From: Blastobasis lacticolella
Taxonomy: Eukaryota; Arthropoda; Insecta; Lepidoptera; Blastobasidae
NCBI GenBank assembly: GCA_905147135.1
Contig: LR990050.1
Location: forward strand, 10,042,001 to 10,106,000
Direction of reading: 5' to 3'
Length of the DNA: 64,000 bases
Shown here: positions 13,840-25,100 of the stretch, one piece after another
Layout of the letters: the number at the start of each line of letters is the position of its first letter
Position numbering within the stretch: position 1 is the stretch's first letter
Translations under genes and position numbers: made by a program
Notes under the pieces: model-generated
Told to the model about the DNA's origin: nothing
The model's input: only the letters and a program-made list of their open reading frames with translations
Database searches by the model: none

Positions 13840-14030
13840 TGCTCTATTTTTGAATCGATAGCCTCAATTCGAATGGTTATCAATATTTATTTTCGAAATA
13901 TAAAATTCTGTATTTTTTAAATCACATTAGCAACACTGAAGGAGAATCAATCTACATCGATCTTTTCAAGCCGAAAATAAAAATTTACAATAGTTCGAAT
14001 CGATGCGATCGATTCAAAAATAAAGGGCCC
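13840..14030. mobile_element. MITE, family A
   Basis: Inverted termini: left 'ctctatttttgaatcgatagcctcaattcgaa', right reverse complement 'CCTTTATTTTTGAATCGATCGCATCGATTCGAA'. The interior 'aaaattctgtattttttaaatcacattagcaacac' matches the 47203 copy. No coding capacity. Confidence 0.78.
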
Positions 14031-14574
14031 GTTAAATATTTTTTGTTTACCGATATCTTAACAGGCTTGGACAATCAATTTTACATGAAATATTTTGGTA
14101 AGATTCGTATTTACTCGAATCTGTCACCGAGCCGATGTGCAAGACCCACGGTCAAGGCCTATTATACTTACATACAGCCTTGTTTTCGTTAATTAAACGT
14201 AAACAGACGCCGCTGCCACTCGCCGCGCGATCAAACACATTAGCGGGGATTTGCGCGCACTTACAGCTATTTCCGCGGGCCCGCGCTGCGCTCCTCAAAC
14301 CTTTGCCACCATTACGCGGTGTTATGGCACTGAATATTGCTAGCCATTTTAAAATGTCTTCTCGAATAAGATATTGCGAGTTTAAGAGTGTTTTAGTGGT
14401 GTAATTAAAGTTAAGTGCCGTTTTGATTCCGGGTATATGTTGGCTGTATTATATGGACAGTCCATTTTGTAACATCGTTATGTTAGTAGCGACATCCTCT
14501 GTTGAACTGTTCTCTGCACTGCTAGCAAAAAAATGACAGCCACATAGCTGACCTCACATAGAGCCCTTATTTCC

Positions 14575-14695
14575 TTTTGTAGATAAGTAAAGTAGTATTA
14601 AGATGAAAGAGATACCTGGGTCTATATCGAGTCTTAACGACCTTGTCGCTCTCTCGAGTGCACTTGTGCTAGCCGTGCTGAGCGCCGCCGAAACC
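14575..14695 (-). mobile_element. MITE fragment, family B
   Basis: The reverse complement starts CAGCACGGCTAGCACAAGTG and contains GGTATCTCTTTCATCTTA, both found in the element at 58621-58780. Probably a one-ended remnant. Confidence 0.5.
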
Positions 14696-14999
14696 CGCTG
14701 ACCGAGGTAGCCACAGTTTTATTTCTATGATAGCTTACACAAAAGGTAACAGATACAATCATGTATCAGAGTTTTCTCCGAATTTTCAAGTTGTCAATTG
14801 GCAGGAAAACGACCCGAATATCCTCTTGTGTGGGTAGCAAACATTCAAAATCACTCAATCACTAGAAAATGAAAATAGTTCTTTGATCATGGACCTGGAA
14901 ACTTGCGTGCCTTTGATATAGGTATCTAAAATCGGTTATCCACCATCAATCAACATTTAGAGTCAAACATTGTTGTCTTTTCATTTCAGTTCAGACTGG

Positions 15000-15305
15000 A
15001 GCGCCGGCGACCTCGTGGTTAAGGTATCCGACTCGCAAGTGAGAGGTACCGGGTTTGAATCCCACTGCCGCCATGTAGCAATGACTCTTTTCTGAGTTAT
15101 GTACTTTATTTGAACACTAACCGATTCTCATAAGGAGAGAGAAAAAATCGTGATGAACCTTGCACATTCAGCCACTGAATGTGTAATTATAATCCAATCT
15201 GGTAATTTTCTCCTGGTAACAGGGTCTGTACAGGATCTGTCAAATCCTGTATTATGGTCAAGGCGGAACCCAGGCCCTCGGGCGCGAAAGCACAACCGGT
15301 AAATG
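15000..15305 (+). mobile_element. tRNA-derived SINE, near full length
   Basis: The tRNA-like head carries an A-box-like 'gacctcgtggttaagg' and a B box 'gggtttgaatccc' (15051-15063). The unrelated body 'cgtgatgaaccttgcacattcagccactgaatgtg...caatctgg' and the tail 'caaggcggaacccaggccctcgggcgcg' follow. It is not a working tRNA: the anticodon stem is not intact. Confidence 0.88.
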
Positions 15306-15497
15306 TACGTTACGTAATGTGACGTTAATGAACGTCAAGATGATGACTTGGGTCCTTGGGTGGCGAACGGCACTATGCGTACGTCATTCATAGTCGTAAT
15401 TAACTCTAAAGTAACTCTACTCTACAAGTATTGTTTGTGAATGCTTTCGGGTGTACGTCTATGACTAAATCTGTATTGTCTAAACCACTTTCGGTAA

Positions 15498-15624
15498 AAT
15501 TTTTGAAACCGCTCGCATCCACGCCCGCGCTCGCGTCTTTCGCACTAGTGGTAAAAGTTACTAGAAATAGCAAAGATAAAGGCGAGCGCTCGCGTGAGTG
15601 CGACCGATTCAAAAATCGGGCCCC
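15498..15624. mobile_element. MITE, family A (short derivative)
   Basis: Ends 'tttttgaaaccgctcgcatccacgcccgcgctcgc' and, in reverse complement, 'GGGGCCCGATTTTTGAATCGGTCGCACTC'. The ends match the 24175-24330 copy. The open frame 15431-15811 across it is incidental. Confidence 0.62.
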
Positions 15625-16530
15625 TGATCGAATACAACGCGTAACCGCTCACTCCTGTATCTTGTTACCAACCGTAGCAGAGGTTAGGAAAGCAGCTCGG
15701 AAGGTGATCGCACGCAAGCATTCGTCGCAAGGCATCGTCACCTTCCAAAAGTTTGCGAAGTTGGCGTCGGCCGCCCGGGGCGCCGTGAAAGTCGATTACT
15801 TTGGTCATTAGTCTCCACCACGCCGACTAATTAATACAACGTTTTGAATAAAGCCTCTGGATAAGATTCCTCACGGCGCGTTGCCTCGGGAAAAATCACA
15901 AATTTAATTAAAAAAGTTTTTAAGTGAGTTTTCACGGGCGAGCGTGCCCGCGGCTCTCAATAACTCACCCGCCTATTCTTTCTGCAGTCGATTTTTTCGC
16001 AGGAGATGGCAGGCCGCGTAATTAACTACTTACGATAAATAAATAATGTATTCATGATTTTTTTTAGGATTTTACTTTGTGGTTACAACAGTACCTACCT
16101 GTGCATGTATGTGTTTAAATAAACTAATTTGGTTTTCGCATACAGCTTGATCATAAAATGCAGAAAAAATTCAAGGGGCTATTATTTATGCAAACACATA
16201 AAAATCACGTTTAATTATTTTGTATTAAAATGTTTTAGTTTCATTTTATTAAACTTTTACTATTTTTCTGGTAAACTACATCTCGGCAATCAACTAGCGT
16301 ATTTGTTTACTAAACCAAATTTTCAGTACCTTCTTTTTTTTAGTAATTAACTAGCTAGGTATTTGACCGCAAACTCACTTGGTGGTAAGTGACCAAGTGT
16401 GTTTGCGGTCGATGATGGAACATGCCTATCTACTTCAATTGAAGAGATTTTCCTTTCCAAATAGCGAGCAAAAATATTTTATAATAGCTTTAACATTCAT
16501 CTTCAACATTAATATTCATCTTTTGGCGTT
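15625..16530. other. gene-free stretch
   Basis: Nothing recognised; AT-rich with one GC-rich patch near 15690-15960. Confidence 0.4.
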
Positions 16531-16558
16531 AATGTTCCGGCTGTGCTCTCGAGCATGA

Positions 16559-17160
16559 GAATAGAATAGAAGAATAGAATATTTATTTGCTTAAAACATG
16601 GTTACAATGATTAGGTAAGATAATCATCACACAGTGGCTCTCACATGTTCAGCCAGTATTAACAGGCATGCAAACTTGTTCAGCATTAATGAACATGCAC
16701 CTTAGGCTACCTTAAACTCTAAAAAATCCTTGACTGAATAAAAGGAGTGCTCCAATAGCCATTTATACAAGTCCTTTTTAAATTTGTTTATAGGCTGTTC
16801 TTTAATTGCCAGTGGAATTTTATTAAATATTGATATAGCCATCGAATAACATTGCTTCAAATACAAAGTAGAATCTGGTGTAACTTCTTGTACAAGGCGA
16901 AATGGGTTTCGCGAATTTCTCAAAAATATATCCTTTGCAACTTTAAATAAGCTGCGGTGACCTCTAACAAACTTTGCGACCTCATATATATACAAGCATG
17001 GAAGAGTTAGTACGTTTAGAGATCTAAATAGAGGACGACATGGTTCATACGGACGCACTCTACAGATAGCTCGTATACATTTTTTTTGGACAACAAATGC
17101 CTTATTTATATCTGTGCTGTTGCCCCAAATCAACAATCCATACCGGAGCACAGATTCCCA
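16559..17160 (-). mobile_element. 5'-truncated non-LTR retrotransposon (CR1/Jockey-like LINE)
   Basis: The minus strand encodes about 150 residues of the C-terminal end of a LINE ORF2, after the reverse-transcriptase core: LRYGLLIWGNSTDINKAFVV, QKKCIRAICRV, LNVLTLPCLYIYEVAKFVR and FNKIPLAIKEQ are typical. The frame is open to a stop at 16704-16702. The 3'UTR ends in AAATATTCTATTC-type repeats (16559-16590), typical of this group. Most of ORF2 and all of ORF1 are absent, as with 5'-truncated insertions. It sits within the tail of a SINE. Confidence 0.85.
16702..17160 (-). pseudogene. LINE reverse transcriptase C-terminal fragment
   Basis: Open frame of about 150 codons without internal stops. 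Only the part downstream of the catalytic YADD region remains, so no enzymatic activity is possible. The intact frame suggests a fairly recent insertion. Confidence 0.8.
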
Positions 17161-17478
17161 TGAGCACAGGGCCTGGGGTCCGCCCTGACCATGATCCATG
17201 ATTTGGCTATCAGGTAATTACAGTAGAGCTACTACCATATTACCTCCGTGAGCCTGCTACCAAGGGAACCTGACCAGATTGGATCATGGTTACAAATTCA
17301 GTTGCCTGAATTTTGCAGGTTTCATCACGATGTTTTTCCTCACCGTAAGAGCATCGGTTAGAAATCAACTAACATACATAACTCAGAAAAGATTCATTGG
17401 TACATGGCCGCAGCGGGATTCGAACCCGGTACCTCTCGCTTACGAGTCGGATACTTAATCGCCCGGCCACCGACGCTC
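17161..17478 (-). mobile_element. tRNA-derived SINE, interrupted by a LINE
   Basis: The reverse complement starts GAGCGTCGGTGGCCGGGCGA, has B box GGTTCGAATCC (17416-17427 region), the body '..CACCGTGAGG..' type sequence and the tail GGTCAGGGCGGACCCCAGGCCC. The last part of its tail (gagcacagccggaacattaacgcc, read in reverse complement) is found at 16520-16556 on the other side of the LINE. Confidence 0.85.
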
Positions 17479-18784
17479 TTCACGCTCCTCAACAATAAGC
17501 AAGATTATGAACTTCTGTTTCCAAATTAGCAAGAATGACAGATAGGACCGCATGAAGTCACATTTTGACGTTTATCATTAATTAAATTTAATCTTTAACC
17601 ATGGTCCCACCGCTATGTCAGGTATTTCCACAACAATACAACTCCATTCAATAGATAAAGACTTCATATTCTTAATATTCATAAATCTATAATATATTTT
17701 TTCTATTTAAGGCAACTTCTAAATTAGGTAGACTAAGATTCTCTAAAAGTCCTCGTTGAATCGTTTTTACCATCGCTGCCAGCACCTTCAAATCGATACC
17801 TCACGACATCGCTTTTATTAAATAAATACCAACTTCTGCATCTAGAATCTAAAATTACCGCGTTATCATTTGTCGCAGGCAATTTAAGCATAAGTACCTA
17901 TTACACGAAACCTTGTACCAAAACTTGTGCCAGCGTATCCAAATACGTGTTTCCTGTAGGTGAGCACAGACATTTCACAGCTAATTAACCATTTTAACCC
18001 CTTATAATGGGCCATGATTGCGGCTCGTATCCATACTTTGTATGATACACGTAAAAGGGTCGTAACTCAGCTGCAGACTGTGTTTATGGCTATTATTTTT
18101 TTATAAGTCACAGGATAAGAGCACACGTGAAAGCCGCCCGAGCCCGACCTCGCACACATTTTTGTGAGCTCATTAAAATTACATTACACTCTTATTTAAA
18201 CAGCAAACAACTAAACGACGGTCGTTAATGCGACCCGCCGACGACCATTTTATGGACATTCCCCCCTAACAATCACTAAACGCATTCGTGGAATGGAAAC
18301 GCCTCAAACTGGCGCACTTACCGTAACATTGTGTTAAAAATCTGTTATTGCAACACTTTTACATCGGGCGGCGGTAATAAAATCATTTTAAATTAACGTT
18401 TCGGATGCGCCCATTTTCATTTTGAAGCCGACGGTTTTTAAAAGTATTTTATAAGAGTTAGTCAAAAAATAAATTGGAAGCATGTTTTTAATGGTCTGGA
18501 GCGGGCGTCGTCGGCTAAACCGCGCCCCTGGGAATATCCACATGTTTCCGTCATCTGTGTGCGCGGTTACTTTTTGTTTGAGGACGTAATGTATTTTTAA
18601 AGCGGCTCAAAAATATGTTCAGTGGCGGGTCTGACGAGCCCCGCGTCAATTAGCGCCTGCATTCACCGCCCAGATGGCGGAGTAACCTTAGGCGAAATGC
18701 TGTGAACCTGTAAGTGTTATTTTGTTCCAGTTTCCAACGTGAAATGTGCTCCAAATGTTCCTTTTTACTAATCGACTTTTATAC
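17479..18784. other. gene-free stretch
   Basis: No gene or repeat recognised. Composition is mixed; moderately GC-rich around 18480-18680. Confidence 0.4.
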
Positions 18785-19040
18785 AGGAGGTTTTTTATGC
18801 AACGCAGTCATAAACGAACAGACAGGGCACCTGATGGTAAGCGGTACTTCGTGTGGGTTGCACGCAGTGAGGACTAAAGATGAAAAGCTTCATGCCTGTG
18901 ATTTCGCTGGCTACCTTATCCTTCAAACCGGAACAGAACAATGCAAGCATTGTTGCTTGGCGGCAGAAGTAGATAATGCGGTGGTACTCACCCAGGCGGA
19001 CTCCCCAGGCTTGTCCTACCATCTGATAAAGCAGGTGAAT
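18785..19040 (+). repeat. dispersed lepidopteran-type repeat
   Basis: Runs from 'gggcacctgatggtaagcggt' through 'ccttcaaaccggaacagaacaatgc' to 'acccaggcggactccccaggcttgtcctaccat', phrases I recall as recurring in moth and butterfly genomes. The open frames on both strands (18714-19232, 18795-19055) reflect this repeat, not a gene. Confidence 0.65.
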
Positions 19041-19094
19041 AGTGTACCCATACAAGTTTTACCAACCTACCTTTCGTCATTCATCACCATTACA

Positions 19095-19160
19095 GCCGCA
19101 GGTCGTCCACTGCTGGACATAGGCCTCCTCCCCAGCCTTCCATATCGACTGTATCTACGC
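19095..19160 (+). mobile_element. RTE-like LINE 3'-end fragment
   Basis: Contains 'gtccactgctggacataggcct', a sequence found in the 3' region of RTE-type LINEs in Lepidoptera. A related phrase recurs at about 19307-19350, after the fragment at 19163-19250. Confidence 0.65.
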
Positions 19161-19162
19161 CT

Positions 19163-19250
19163 CTTGATAGAAATAGAAATAGAAATATTTATTTGTCTAA
19201 AAATTGACAGGTTTGTATCAATATATTTTTAGATTATTTATAATTATAGA
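19163..19250 (-). mobile_element. short LINE 3' tail (CR1/Jockey-like)
   Basis: The reverse complement ends CAAATAAATATTTCTATTTCTATTTC, the same kind of A-rich pentamer/hexamer tail as the LINE at 16559. Only the very 3' end is present. Confidence 0.6.
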
Positions 19251-19542
19251 CAAAATGGTCCATGACTCAGCGTTTGGGTGCAGGTAGAACCCACACCCGC
19301 TAGTATTCCTCCCAAACCTTGCATACTGACTGGATCTGTGCCTCTTGCATCCTTTATGTAGGTATTAAAAGATATTTTGCGGTAATTTTTTTTAAGTAGA
19401 GTGGGGTTTGTCACTACGGTTTTGATTATTTTACAAGCTTTTATGTACTTTTTAATGGACGCCTAATTTGACCCACATCCCGGCGTTTAATTGAGCTAAG
19501 ATATTGTATAGCTATATCTCTTGGATGACTATGCATTAATAC

Positions 19543-19623
19543 GGTACAGTCAGCTGCAGATAGAACTGACCCCCCACATTTAATGTGTGCTATCAGTCCA
19601 TTTACTCTGCAGCTGACTTTACC
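19543..19623. repeat. inverted repeat with 18-bp arms
   Basis: Left arm ggtacagtcagctgcaga (19543-19560) pairs with 19606-19623 with one mismatch. Small MITE-like hairpin. Confidence 0.65.
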
Positions 19624-20629
19624 ATGAAGCTGGTCTGATGATGAGCCGGAATGTTGTCATAGGAACTAATGAACGCAAGAAGATAACTCCAATGTGTTTG
19701 GACTATTTGGAAATGGTCTCGACGAGTACTATACCCCTAGGTGGCAGTCAAGGTCTGATGATGATGTCGAAAGGTGACCATATAAAGAACGCATTAGGAT
19801 AAACCCATCGTGTTTGGGCAGTTTCGAATTTTCTGGATGCGTACCCCTATGACTTTCAATCAAAAGCTGCGCGATAAAAGCTTGTTATGAAAAAATACTT
19901 TTAATTTAAGAATTTAGTTACCTCGAAATATATTGAATCGGTTGTACGGTTCATGGTAAAAGTAAAAATAATCAAAACCTTGGTGACTTGGTATGCGGTG
20001 AGTAACCACGAGACAAACGTATATTTTTATTTAGAGATTTATTTCTATATGGGATTTGCGGAATTCGGAACAGTAAAAGACGGATGTAATCATTAAATAA
20101 ATATTTTTATTTACATATTAACGGTAAAATGAAATCTGTCGATGTCCACGAAATCTGGAAATAATTTAGAGGCCTCTATTGTGATGGTGACAGATGAATT
20201 ATTTTATACTTTAGCCAAATGGCTAACTATAGTGACAGGTCGAATTTTTACATAAATACATCTTTTTTATCGTAAAAATCTTTTAATTTACACTAGTATA
20301 ATTTTAATCTTAGAAAAAATTAGCTTTTATTGTATCTAATATTAAAAAGGTATTAATTATTTTTCTTTACAAACCATATTTTAGCTAATTCGAAACAATG
20401 GTCAACATTAGGAGTAGTGGCGAACAACATTCACTGAAGCTATGGCAGAAAAACACAAAGTATCCAAATATCTTATACAGTATTAACTCTTATATTTTAC
20501 AAAGGTTCTTACCTAACCATTGCACCACGTCAGAGTACCAAATATATCACTAGTATTAATTAATCAATTTACAAACGCATCTGCAGTGTACACTCTACGC
20601 ATTAAAATCCTTCAAATGGAATTTAAGTA

Positions 20630-20637
20630 TCTTTGGT
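20630..20637 (-). promoter_or_regulatory. miR-9a-type seed target site in the Bx 3'UTR
   Basis: The minus strand reads ACCAAAGA, a perfect 8-mer complement to the 5' end of miR-9 (UCUUUGGU). In Drosophila miR-9a represses dLMO through its 3'UTR. This is the only such match I saw between the stop codon and the first AATAAA. Confidence 0.5.
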
Positions 20638-21039
20638 AAACAAAATAACAATACATACTATTAATTATAATAATAACCAATCAAAAATGATAGAAAAAGT
20701 AAAAAAAATAATCGTCAATTAAACTTCATACCATGTATGATAACAATATTTTTAGGCTTACCAAATGTACAGACAATTTCATAACAGTGAGATCGTTTTG
20801 TTTCTTACAAATTTTTTGAATCGTTGTGTGATAAACATTTACACATACTACGCGCGGTATCTTATACTGTAACTATTAGAAATACCTTCACATGTTAGTA
20901 GGCTTGGAATCTACTGACCCATTACAGGGAATGACAATTACGATGATTCGGCACAAACCGATTGCTTTTGTAATTATTTACGTTGCACGAACCCAATTTA
21001 CAGTCATAATCAATGTTACGTTTTTCACGTAAACCCTGC

Positions 21040-21046
21040 TAAAGCT
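21040..21046 (-). promoter_or_regulatory. Brd-box motif in the Bx 3'UTR
   Basis: The minus strand reads AGCTTTA, the Brd box, complementary to the seed of the miR-4/miR-79 family. It lies about 0.9 kb after the stop. A single 7-mer can occur by chance. Confidence 0.35.
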
Positions 21047-21964
21047 TGGCTGAATCGGCGAAGCGCGAGTCGGCGACGCCCGCGCGGCTGCTACCCACGC
21101 GCGCTATCTTAACATGTAAACAAGTGCTCAAATCGTATACATATAATGGAAATATCGTGTTCTCTGACAACGTTATCGCGCCTCATCCCGGACACTTTGT
21201 AAAGTGGCCGCATATCCGCGGCTCGCCTCGCCTTCTAGCCTAATGTACTTTGCGGCGCTTGTAAAATATGTTCACAGAGACAAGACTCGATACTATTCCG
21301 CACTCAGCCGGTTCTGCTTTTAAATTAACCATCTATACAAATGTATTTTGTTCTAACGTCTTAAAGTGATTTAACTGTCTTAATTATAGGAGTTGTGAGA
21401 GAAATGATGTCAGCGAAGAAATGTCGGTAGTTCCGTGTGTGAGGTGGCTAGTCGGATGCGACGCCGGACTAAAGTAGGGTGATGTGTCGCCGGCCGCAGC
21501 GGCGCAGGCGGGCGCCCGACGACACTCAGTGAGGCTTCACCTGTTTACAAGTAAATGTCTAAATTCGAACTTACTTTGTTACTAAAATACAAGATGTGGA
21601 TAGGCTAGGGAGTTGTGTCAGGACAAAGTGGCGGTTCATAGTCTCTGCCTACCCTAGAGACACACAGACAGAGTGGGACAGAGGCGTGAACTTTATGTGT
21701 GTATATCAGGACAAGTTAAGCGAAGACGTTAGGATACTTCAATATAGTTTTCAGGTCAATCTAAGGACATCATGTCCACGAGTACGATAACACGTGCCCA
21801 TGTTATGGCGCAATGACTTGAATCTTACGGCAGAACTTCATTTTCTTGAAAATCGAACCTTTACCTGCATACTACCGGCGATGGTCACCGGCATGGTATC
21901 CGGCTCGTCTGCTGCACATTATAAAAATAGTTACCGAGGCAAGAAGTCGGCGCGGCATCGTCGG

Positions 21965-22117
21965 TCATCGCGCAGAGTCGCACACCTCCGGGTCTGGCGG
22001 GCTGCCGTAGCCACTGGACGCATCGTCGGCGCCCGCGCACCCGTTGCCGTCCTTCTCGGCCAGCGCCGCCGCGCCCGCGCCGCACCCACCGCCACCCACG
22101 TAACCACCGCTCGGAGA
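21965..22117 (-). CDS. Bx: Bx coding exon 5 (C-terminal tail and stop)
   Basis: Acceptor CTTGTTGCAG before 22117, phase 0. It encodes 50 residues (184-233) and a TGA at 21967-21965. The tail is Gly/Ala-rich and ends with an acidic-serine patch and SSGYGSP, a segment I recall as shared with insect dLMO C-termini. The exon is GC-rich, which creates long antisense open frames that are not genes. Confidence is a little lower than for the LIM exons because the tail evolves fast and an alternative last exon cannot be excluded. Confidence 0.88.
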   Translation of the reverse strand, partial: SPSGGYVGGGGCGAGAAALAEKDGNGCAGADDASSGYGSPPDPEVCDSAR

Positions 22118-25100
22118 CTGCAACAAGGACAAACTTTACATTCTTTGTTTCACCCAATTGAGCCACCCCAACACAATGTTCATATGAGTAACGACGAACC
22201 ATAACCAGCCAATTTAAGTTCGATCCCCTCTGTTAGCAATTCGCCTGTCAACCTCCCAACAGCAGAGCGTGAGCGCAATCAAAAAGTCGATTAGAAATGT
22301 CGTGCGGCTGAATGGGTTTCCTCCACTCGCGCGACTCATAAAATGAAATAGATTCCCCCACATTCGCATTCCGACAAGCGTTCGTACGAGAAAGATTAAT
22401 GATCACAAAAGAAACATAATAAAGTGGAGATAGAATCTCCCACTAACAGTGTCCTTGTGGGAGTTATTTACTCCGTCGAGCCGACTTTTTCACGTGCCCT
22501 TTATTTGGGAAGGGACTTTGAAAAAAATACGGGACACACTCGACGATAACGGCCCCCTGAAATTATTTATTTAATGCGCCGTGGGAGCCGCGGTGATTAG
22601 GATGTGTTGTTTCATAAGCTGCAAACATGCACGGCTAATGGCCGGGTCCGTGTAGAATCGATAAATGCATAATGATGTAAATGGTGGAGTAGCCGTTCTC
22701 TGCGGATGTTATAGCGCAAGTTTGCGGCTATTAACAACAATTTACTAAGCGCGCCAGCCGCGCGCGTCTCCGCGGTCCCACACGCCGCGGCCGCGCTGGG
22801 CCACGTCAGCGGCGCCGCCGTCGGCCCGTCCGTGGGAACCGACAATGTGACACAACTATTAGATACACATAATTACAAGGGAAGGCGACGCGCCACGAAT
22901 AGCTCAGAAAAAGACATCTGCATCCACACTCGTGTTATATTTATCTGAAAATGATTTGAAAGCAGGTCAATCGATATTCCAAGTTGAACTGTTATCGTTC
23001 TATAGTTGTCCCGGTCCGTATTTGGCGAGTGTCTAGACGTCTGACGAGGCCGTCGCGATGGGTTAGGTTGCATGCGTGGTTAGGCTAGTACCTGCAAGCC
23101 ACTGACTTGTCTGCGGATGTGCGCGAGTCCCGTGGGGTTGGCGGCCATGCTGGCGAACACCAGCCGCTCCTCGTAGTCGTACTCGCACAGGATCTTGTTG
23201 TCGCACAGGTAAAACCTGTCGCCGACGCAGAACCTGCACAGGTTAACATGCATTAATATATTAACGCACGTACATGTATTTATGCTGCGATAAAAACAGT
23301 GATCGCATAAAAATTATGTAAATGGATATAGCTGGGGTTCTGCATGAAAACACAATGTTATTCGCGCACGATATAACTCTATAAAAATATCACAATCAAA
23401 AATTCAAATGTGACTATAGTAACTAATTGGTAATAGAGCGTAACGAATGGTATAATAAAGAATGGCGTGGTAATCACCTGTGATTGCACTGTTGACAGGC
23501 GAAGCATTCTAAGTGGTAAACGAAACTCTTGGCTCGCATAACCATTTCGAAGGCGGGAATGACTTTGTTGCACGCCACGCAGTTGCCGGTGGCACCGAAT
23601 AACCTGTTTTGAAATAATAGCTCTGTAAGTGTAATGTGAGCCTCATAAATAAATAACAGGAGCGCTTATGACGTACGTTACGTTATTTATGCAATTAAAT
23701 TATGGCTGGCCGAGAAGAGAACCATGCAATTAAGATTAAATACGAGTGTATCGTATGCAACTTTGATTTTTAATGACACGGAGTTAATTAATATTGCGAG
23801 TTGGATATTGTGTTTGACAACTTTCTCGAAGGTGAATGTTTTTTTCGGGCAGATAATCCATAGGTTGATGAATAATTATGACTTATAGTTACGTACCTAC
23901 TGTAATTTTTTGAATTATATTTCGTACCTCGGCAATATTATCATCATTCGTCACCTATATCCCGTTATTCCACTAGTAGCCATTAGCTTACTCTTTGGCT
24001 CCAAGTACTTATCTAGATATTGCGATAATCCGCTACAGGCTCGTTATATTATGTTCAACAGAAGAAACAATATACCCTAAGTCGAGTACTTATCTTCGCA
24101 TTTGAGATATAAGTCGCGGTTTCCCTGGCTACCCTTGAGGTATAATATGAGCCGAAATATAAATAACAATTCAAGGAACCTAATTTTGAAACCGCTCCAT
24201 CCACGCGGGCGCTCGCCTTCTAATGCTTGTCGTTTCTATAGGTATCTAGCAACTTCCCACGAATATGAAAGAGATAGATAGCCCACGCGATTGCTGGCGT
24301 GGATGCGAGCGGTTTCAAAAATAGGATCCCGGGTCTCTAATTTTTTTTTTTTTTTTATGTTATACGGCAGACAAACAGGCAAGCGGGCCACCTGATGGAA
24401 AGTGGTCACCGCCGCCTATGGACATCAGCAACACCAGGGGAGTCACTGATGCGTTGCCCACCTCTGAAGAGACCTCTAATTAGCTCTTGAACGATCCCAT
24501 GTCATAGTCCAAAGGAAACACTTTCTAAACAACCACACTAACCTAAGGTAATCCCGCTTGCACAGCATGAGGTCGGCCTTGTAATACAGCTTGGATCCCA
24601 CTTCGCCCAGCCGGCAGTCGCAGCAGCCACACTTGAGGCAGTCCTCGTGCCAGAAGCGCTCCATGGCCTTCAGCAGGAACCGCTCGGTGATCACCTTCCC
24701 GCATTGGGCGCAGAGGCGCACGCCTCCGCCGGTCGCCACCGTACTGCTCAGCGTGTACTTGTGCTCATCCTGCTGACCTGGGGAGGGAGTTGTGGGGTTA
24801 AAGTCATGTGTGATACGTGCGTACCCACCCGCCGCCCAGGGTCCTTTCGACCTCTCGGTTTGGTTAGGCCTTATCAGGGCGATACTGCACAGTGTTCAGG
24901 AAAAGACATTGATCAGTAAGCGTCTGTCATCAGACAAAGGATCAGCCATGTTGTCCACATTGACTGATCCTTTGTAGTTAGGACGACTGGAAATCAAAGA
25001 GTTCTGAGATTCCATAGTCTAAATTACAAAGTTACAGCAAATGCGGATTACGGCTGAGGATATATGTGTTGGAGATTGAGAAGTCATTAACTTTTCGTTT

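Larger units (their letters stand above)
20326..21964 (-). other. Bx: probable Bx 3'UTR
   Basis: Downstream of the TGA there is no competing ORF. Reading the minus strand from the stop, the first AATAAA I find is at 20331-20326, about 1.6 kb away; further ones are at 20111-20106, 20043-20038 and 20031-20026. The first ~900 nt are mixed in composition and the rest AT-rich. The interval includes a miR-9-type seed match and a Brd box, listed separately. The cleavage site itself is not identifiable. Confidence 0.6.

Noticed and set aside
15431..15811. 126-codon plus-strand open frame
   Set aside because: About a third of it is the MITE at 15498-15624, and the rest matches nothing recognised.
17404..17476. 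Possible tRNA gene
   Set aside because: It has A and B box-like sequences but no intact anticodon arm, and it is continuous with the SINE body repeated elsewhere in the window.
21885..22202. Minus-strand open frame through Bx exon 5 in another frame
   Set aside because: It disagrees with the phase set by the exon 4 donor; the frame ending at 21965 joins correctly and carries SSGYGSP.
21794..22204. 136-codon plus-strand open frame
   Set aside because: It is antisense to Bx exon 5, whose GC-rich codons remove stops on the opposite strand; it has no recognisable domain.
24736..24739. GTG near 24739 as a start codon for a one-exon LIM protein
   Set aside because: The frame stays open upstream to a good acceptor at 24778 and joins in phase to the exon at 31822-31867, so this is an internal valine.
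24591..24977. Three overlapping plus-strand open frames
   Set aside because: Antisense shadows of the LIM1 exon and its intron flank.
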